A stretch of 64,000 nt of DNA from Akkermansia massiliensis (GTDB taxonomy: Bacteria; Verrucomicrobiota; Verrucomicrobiia; Verrucomicrobiales; Akkermansiaceae): assembly GCF_023516715.1 (NCBI RefSeq), contig NZ_JAMGSI010000003.1:1-64000 (forward strand), in the 5' to 3' direction. This document shows positions 61,233-64,000 of this stretch, piece by piece. The translations under genes were made by a program, and so were the position numbers. The notes beneath the pieces are model-generated. The model saw only the letters and a list, made by a program, of their open reading frames with translations. It had not been told where the DNA came from and searched no databases. Numbering within the stretch: position 1 is the first letter of the stretch; the number at the start of each line of letters is the position of its first letter.

Positions 61233-62860
61233 AAAAGTACAGACGCGGTTGTTTCCAAAACTCCATGAAAACAGCCTGTTCCATGCCAGTTGCAGAAGAG
61301 CATTTCCAGTTCTCCGGATTGAACTTCCATCAATTTTCCTGAAATTTGGGAACTATCTACGGGAATGTCAAGCCTGTATTCTTCTCCGGGAGACAGCTCA
61401 AGACAGGGCAACTCCCGGGAGAAGGTGATTTTCCCTACCTTGGAATTCAATCGGTAGGTCCTCCCTGCCTGCAAACTTGTATAGAAAAAGAAATCCGACG
61501 TACGATCGTCAATCACATCAGGAAGTTTGACCACATCTCCGCTGATATTTTTTAAACCGACCCTTATTCTCCCTCTCAGCAAGTCCGCAGTATCCGCAAT
61601 GAACAGCCGCAGAGGAGCCACAGTCCTGATTCTGGAGCCCCTGGCACTTTCCCCATTGACCGGAGGCAGATAACACACTGGCTCAATGACTCCAGGTTGG
61701 GTAATTTGACGCGGAACGTTGCTCCAGCCGTTCCGATCCACCAGATTGATGACGAACTCCGTGGCTTCATTCAATTTTTTCTGCCCGGCGTGATAGGGCC
61801 TGGTATTTTCTTTATCCGGCAAACTCAGGAAATATCTATCCGCTTCATCGTGGAATTTCTCCATAGTAGCTGCTATCTTCATTTTCATTTCTTTCAAGGC
61901 GTCATCCATTTCAGGAAATTGCCCACAGGACACCTGGATCTTTTCCAATTCTTCCTGCACCTTCAAGTTGGTCCAGTAAAAATTGCATGTGTCCTTCCAC
62001 TGTTGCTTGTGATGCTCCTCATGGGCCAAAGACGCCGCAAGAGTATGCCACTTCCAAACTCCCGGACGAGACTGGTATCCGTTCATGCAATTGACAGCCT
62101 CAATAGCCTCGGCTTCGGTAACCGGTGGCTTGAAAAGAGTATCCCTATAGAAACCTGTATGAATTTCAATGTCACATCCGCTGGATACCATCTGGACGCG
62201 CAATCTCCACACATTGTTCTGGGTATCCTTGCAGGCAGTCGTACGAACATCCACCAATAGAGGGATACACTGGCACTCACCGGTCCCCTCATCTTGAGTC
62301 AGGGAATTTTTCTCCCATTTAATCTCTACATTTTGAGAAGGTTCGCATGTAATTCCTTCTTCCTTTTCAATCGTCCAAAGTTTGATTTTTGGCGAAGGAG
62401 AAAAAGAGCGTTTCATGGTTGATGCTGCAGAGTAGTCGCCTTCCTTAATGGGTTCTTTATCCATCGTCACATTCAAGGCGACGGCATTGCCGCTGACAGG
62501 CTTATAGGCGTTATTGGTATATGAAATCCTGACTTTGTAGAATCCGGGTTTCAAATACTGTTTTCCAGTAGCCAATTCCAAACGTCCGTGTTTTTCAGGA
62601 GCCTGTTTGTCACATACGCAGAACTCTCCAATGAAAAGTTGACCAATATCATCAGCTTCCACGCCAAAATGATACAGCGCCTCTTCTTCCACCTTGATGA
62701 ACATTTCCGGTGCTCCGGCACAGGAGGCATGTTCGCACGAGCCTCCATCAAAAGTGAAGGTCATTTCATCGACACCTAGTTTCTGCGGAATGAGGGCTTC
62801 GTAACCGTCACAGAGAACCTTCGGACCAATAGCCTTATTGAAAGGAATATAATTATTCAT
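61229..62860 (-). CDS. HExxH protein with PA14-like N-terminus, module 2
   Basis: The 543 residues align end to end with the module 1 protein. MNNYIPFNKAIGPKVL, YHFGVEADDIGQLFIGE, LKPGFYKVRISYTNNAYKP and KIKLWTIEKEEGITCEPSQ are shared. AASLAHEEHHKQQWKD places HExxH again at residues 280-284. The C-terminal Ig-like part is also kept. Divergence is substantial between the two, so the copies may have different targets. No export signal is visible. Confidence 0.75.
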   Translation of the reverse strand: MNNYIPFNKAIGPKVLCDGYEALIPQKLGVDEMTFTFDGGSCEHASCAGAPEMFIKVEEEALYHFGVEADDIGQLFIGEFCVCDKQAPEKHGRLELATGKQYLKPGFYKVRISYTNNAYKPVSGNAVALNVTMDKEPIKEGDYSAASTMKRSFSPSPKIKLWTIEKEEGITCEPSQNVEIKWEKNSLTQDEGTGECQCIPLLVDVRTTACKDTQNNVWRLRVQMVSSGCDIEIHTGFYRDTLFKPPVTEAEAIEAVNCMNGYQSRPGVWKWHTLAASLAHEEHHKQQWKDTCNFYWTNLKVQEELEKIQVSCGQFPEMDDALKEMKMKIAATMEKFHDEADRYFLSLPDKENTRPYHAGQKKLNEATEFVINLVDRNGWSNVPRQITQPGVIEPVCYLPPVNGESARGSRIRTVAPLRLFIADTADLLRGRIRVGLKNISGDVVKLPDVIDDRTSDFFFYTSLQAGRTYRLNSKVGKITFSRELPCLELSPGEEYRLDIPVDSSQISGKLMEVQSGELEMLFCNWHGTGCFHGVLETTASVLL

Positions 62861-62872
62861 TTTATTGAGTGT

Positions 62873-63095
62873 TGTTTATTTTTTGGAAAGACTGAACCAT
62901 CAGTCTTCTAGTATCCTGCCGATGTTCCATTGAACATATCAATACGTTTAACGCGCAGTTCACCCCTCATTCGCCACGTAGGGGAAGGTTAAAACGACAC
63001 GATAATCAAGCGGAAAATAAAGGGTATGAAAGGGGTACAAAAAGTATAACCATTGATTATCAATAGTTAAAAATTGAATTCTCTTCATTCGGGAC
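62873..63095. repeat. Conserved leader/att repeat, copy 2
   Basis: Near-identical copy of 59940-60161, upstream of the second HExxH gene. The dyad AAGACTGA-ACCA-TCAGTCTT lies at 62888-62907. It runs without a break into the 50-bp tRNA copy. Confidence 0.9.
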
Positions 63096-63132
63096 GAAGA
63101 GGTCGCAGGTTCGAATCCTGTCAGCTCGACCA
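63083..63132 (+). other. attR-like duplicate of the tRNA-Pro 3' end
   Basis: Fifty bases match 56912-56961 with a single G-to-A change at 63087 in the anticodon loop region. The copy starts in the anticodon stem and ends with CCA. Recombination between the two copies would leave one intact tRNA-Pro gene. Confidence 0.93.
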
Positions 63133-63146
63133 TATTTCCCCATTGC

Positions 63147-63190
63147 AAGGCCTTGTAACCCATTCACGTTACAAGGCCTTTCTCTTTTCC
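63147..63190 (+). terminator. Terminator beyond the island
   Basis: AAGGCCTTGTAAC (63147-63159) pairs perfectly with GTTACAAGGCCTT (63168-63180), then TCTCTTTTCC. It would have been the original terminator of tRNA-Pro before insertion. Confidence 0.85.
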
Positions 63191-63484
63191 GACTTGTGTA
63201 TTCCGCGACCTTGTGGATAAACTATCCTGCCCCCGTACTTTTACTTGAACACCAGCTTGAGCCCTCTCTCCTGCGGTTCCATGCACAACAGCATTATCTT
63301 GTTCGTACGGAGAGATATGCACAGGAAAAGCGGCCTATCCATTCCGGAAATTTAATAGCCCCCGGCGCTCTGACGACTTGCGACATGGCTTTTATTCAAG
63401 GCCAGGCATCTGGCATGGGACTTTATCAGTCATCCGTCAAATTCCCATTGCCCAGAGCCTGCTTCTTTTTCTAAAATACAGGTA
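63191..63484. other. Non-coding gap
   Basis: I see no convincing gene. A plus-strand frame at 63196-63474 has no coding character. The promoter of the next gene should lie here. Confidence 0.5.
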
Positions 63485-64000
63485 ATGAGTGAATACTTCC
63501 TGAAACTCCCCGGCGATTCCCAGCCGAGAGCCTATTCCGAATATGAAGTCCGTGAATTTCTGGGACAGGGCGTGATCGACTCAACAACGCTCACCTGGAA
63601 ACAGGGCATGGATGGATGGCAGCCTGTGGACCAGGTTCTGCCGTCAATGTCCCCCGTCCGGAAAGAATTGCAGGAGGCAGAAGAGGAAAACCAGCCAGCG
63701 GAACAGGAATACCGTTTGCGTTATCCTCTGGCCGGGCTTGCCAAATTATCCATCCTGGCGTGCTTCGTGCTGCTGCCTTTCATGCTCTGGAGCAGCTGGA
63801 TTGTTTTCTCCAACAACGTCACCAATTATGAGGAAATCCAGATGCTCATCCAGCAGAACATGGCTCACCTGCCGTCCTTCGCGGTTCCGCTGGTTTTCCT
63901 TTTCAGCATCCTGTTCATTCCTTCCCTGCTCATCCAGTTGATCTGGCTGTACCGGGCATCCGCCAATGTCCAGGGCTTCCAAATTCCGGGGCTGCGGTTC
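63485..64000 (+). CDS. GYF_2 and DUF4328-like membrane protein, partial
   Basis: The gene starts at ATG 63485 and runs off the window. The 172 visible codons hold an N-terminal GYF_2 domain (residues 3-55, YFLKLPGDSQPRAYSEYEVR to WKQGMDGWQPVDQVLP). A Glu-rich linker follows, then two membrane helices (LSILACFVLLPFMLWSSWIV, FAVPLVFLFSILFIPSLLIQ) and WLYRASANVQGFQIPGLRF, which resembles DUF4328. The function is unknown. Confidence 0.82.
   Translation, partial: MSEYFLKLPGDSQPRAYSEYEVREFLGQGVIDSTTLTWKQGMDGWQPVDQVLPSMSPVRKELQEAEEENQPAEQEYRLRYPLAGLAKLSILACFVLLPFMLWSSWIVFSNNVTNYEEIQMLIQQNMAHLPSFAVPLVFLFSILFIPSLLIQLIWLYRASANVQGFQIPGLRF

Noticed and set aside
63196-63474. A 92-codon plus-strand frame after the island
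   Set aside because: Composition and lack of any domain look non-coding. The real next gene starts at 63485.

Overview
The window is a GC-rich bacterial chromosome segment with islands of clearly lower GC. Housekeeping genes, Rhs-type proteins, Sel1-repeat proteins and the small basic protein at 50692-50847 (a type I associate with Verrucomicrobiota, Chlamydiae and Planctomycetes) point to Verrucomicrobiota. Akkermansia is the best fit. This rests on recognising protein styles, not on a database search. Shine-Dalgarno sequences are rare, so most start choices rest on protein alignment logic.

Layout. 1-6.5 kb: a 7-bp tandem repeat in front of gatB, then poxB and a secreted clan-D glycosidase-like enzyme. 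6.5-24 kb: a Ca2+ P-type ATPase, an RND pump (lipoprotein adaptor plus AcrB-like transporter), a DASS anion transporter, thiD, a Sel1 protein, an outer-membrane porin, a DUF805 protein and a solitary Eco57I-like DNA methylase. 24-28.1 kb: a decayed Rhs gene that keeps an AT-rich C-terminal tip and two AT-rich downstream genes. 28.3-28.6 kb: two identical tRNA-Lys(CTT) and one tRNA-Thr(CGT). 28.8-39 kb: ordinary core genes, including def, tdh, a GT35-like protein lacking the PLP lysine, a K+ channel, an ArsC/Spx protein and a beta-CASP hydrolase. 39.2-46.7 kb: an intact Rhs gene of about 2000 codons, with overlapping putative immunity gene, a frameshifted orphan toxin tip and a second putative immunity gene. 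Each tip/immunity pair ends in a near-identical terminator. 47-56.8 kb: tatA, Sel1, a pseudouridine synthase with a repetitive Gly/Arg tail, trmD, prfB (with the CTT-TGA-C frameshift), a DtxR/MntR regulator, rpsA, a nitroreductase and a GNAT protein.

56.9-63.1 kb: an integrative island in tRNA-Pro(CGG). Its boundary is a 50-bp direct repeat of the tRNA 3' end (49/50 identical). It holds the N-terminal stub of a tyrosine recombinase and two tandem copies of one module: a plus-strand coiled-coil gene (broken in copy 1), a shared terminator hairpin, a small exported protein, a ~545-residue HExxH protein and a conserved ~222-bp leader ending in tRNA sequence. The N-terminus of the HExxH proteins resembles that of the intact Rhs protein, which hints at a common delivery route. 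This is the best candidate for an undescribed system here.

The last gene (GYF_2/DUF4328-like) runs off the right edge.
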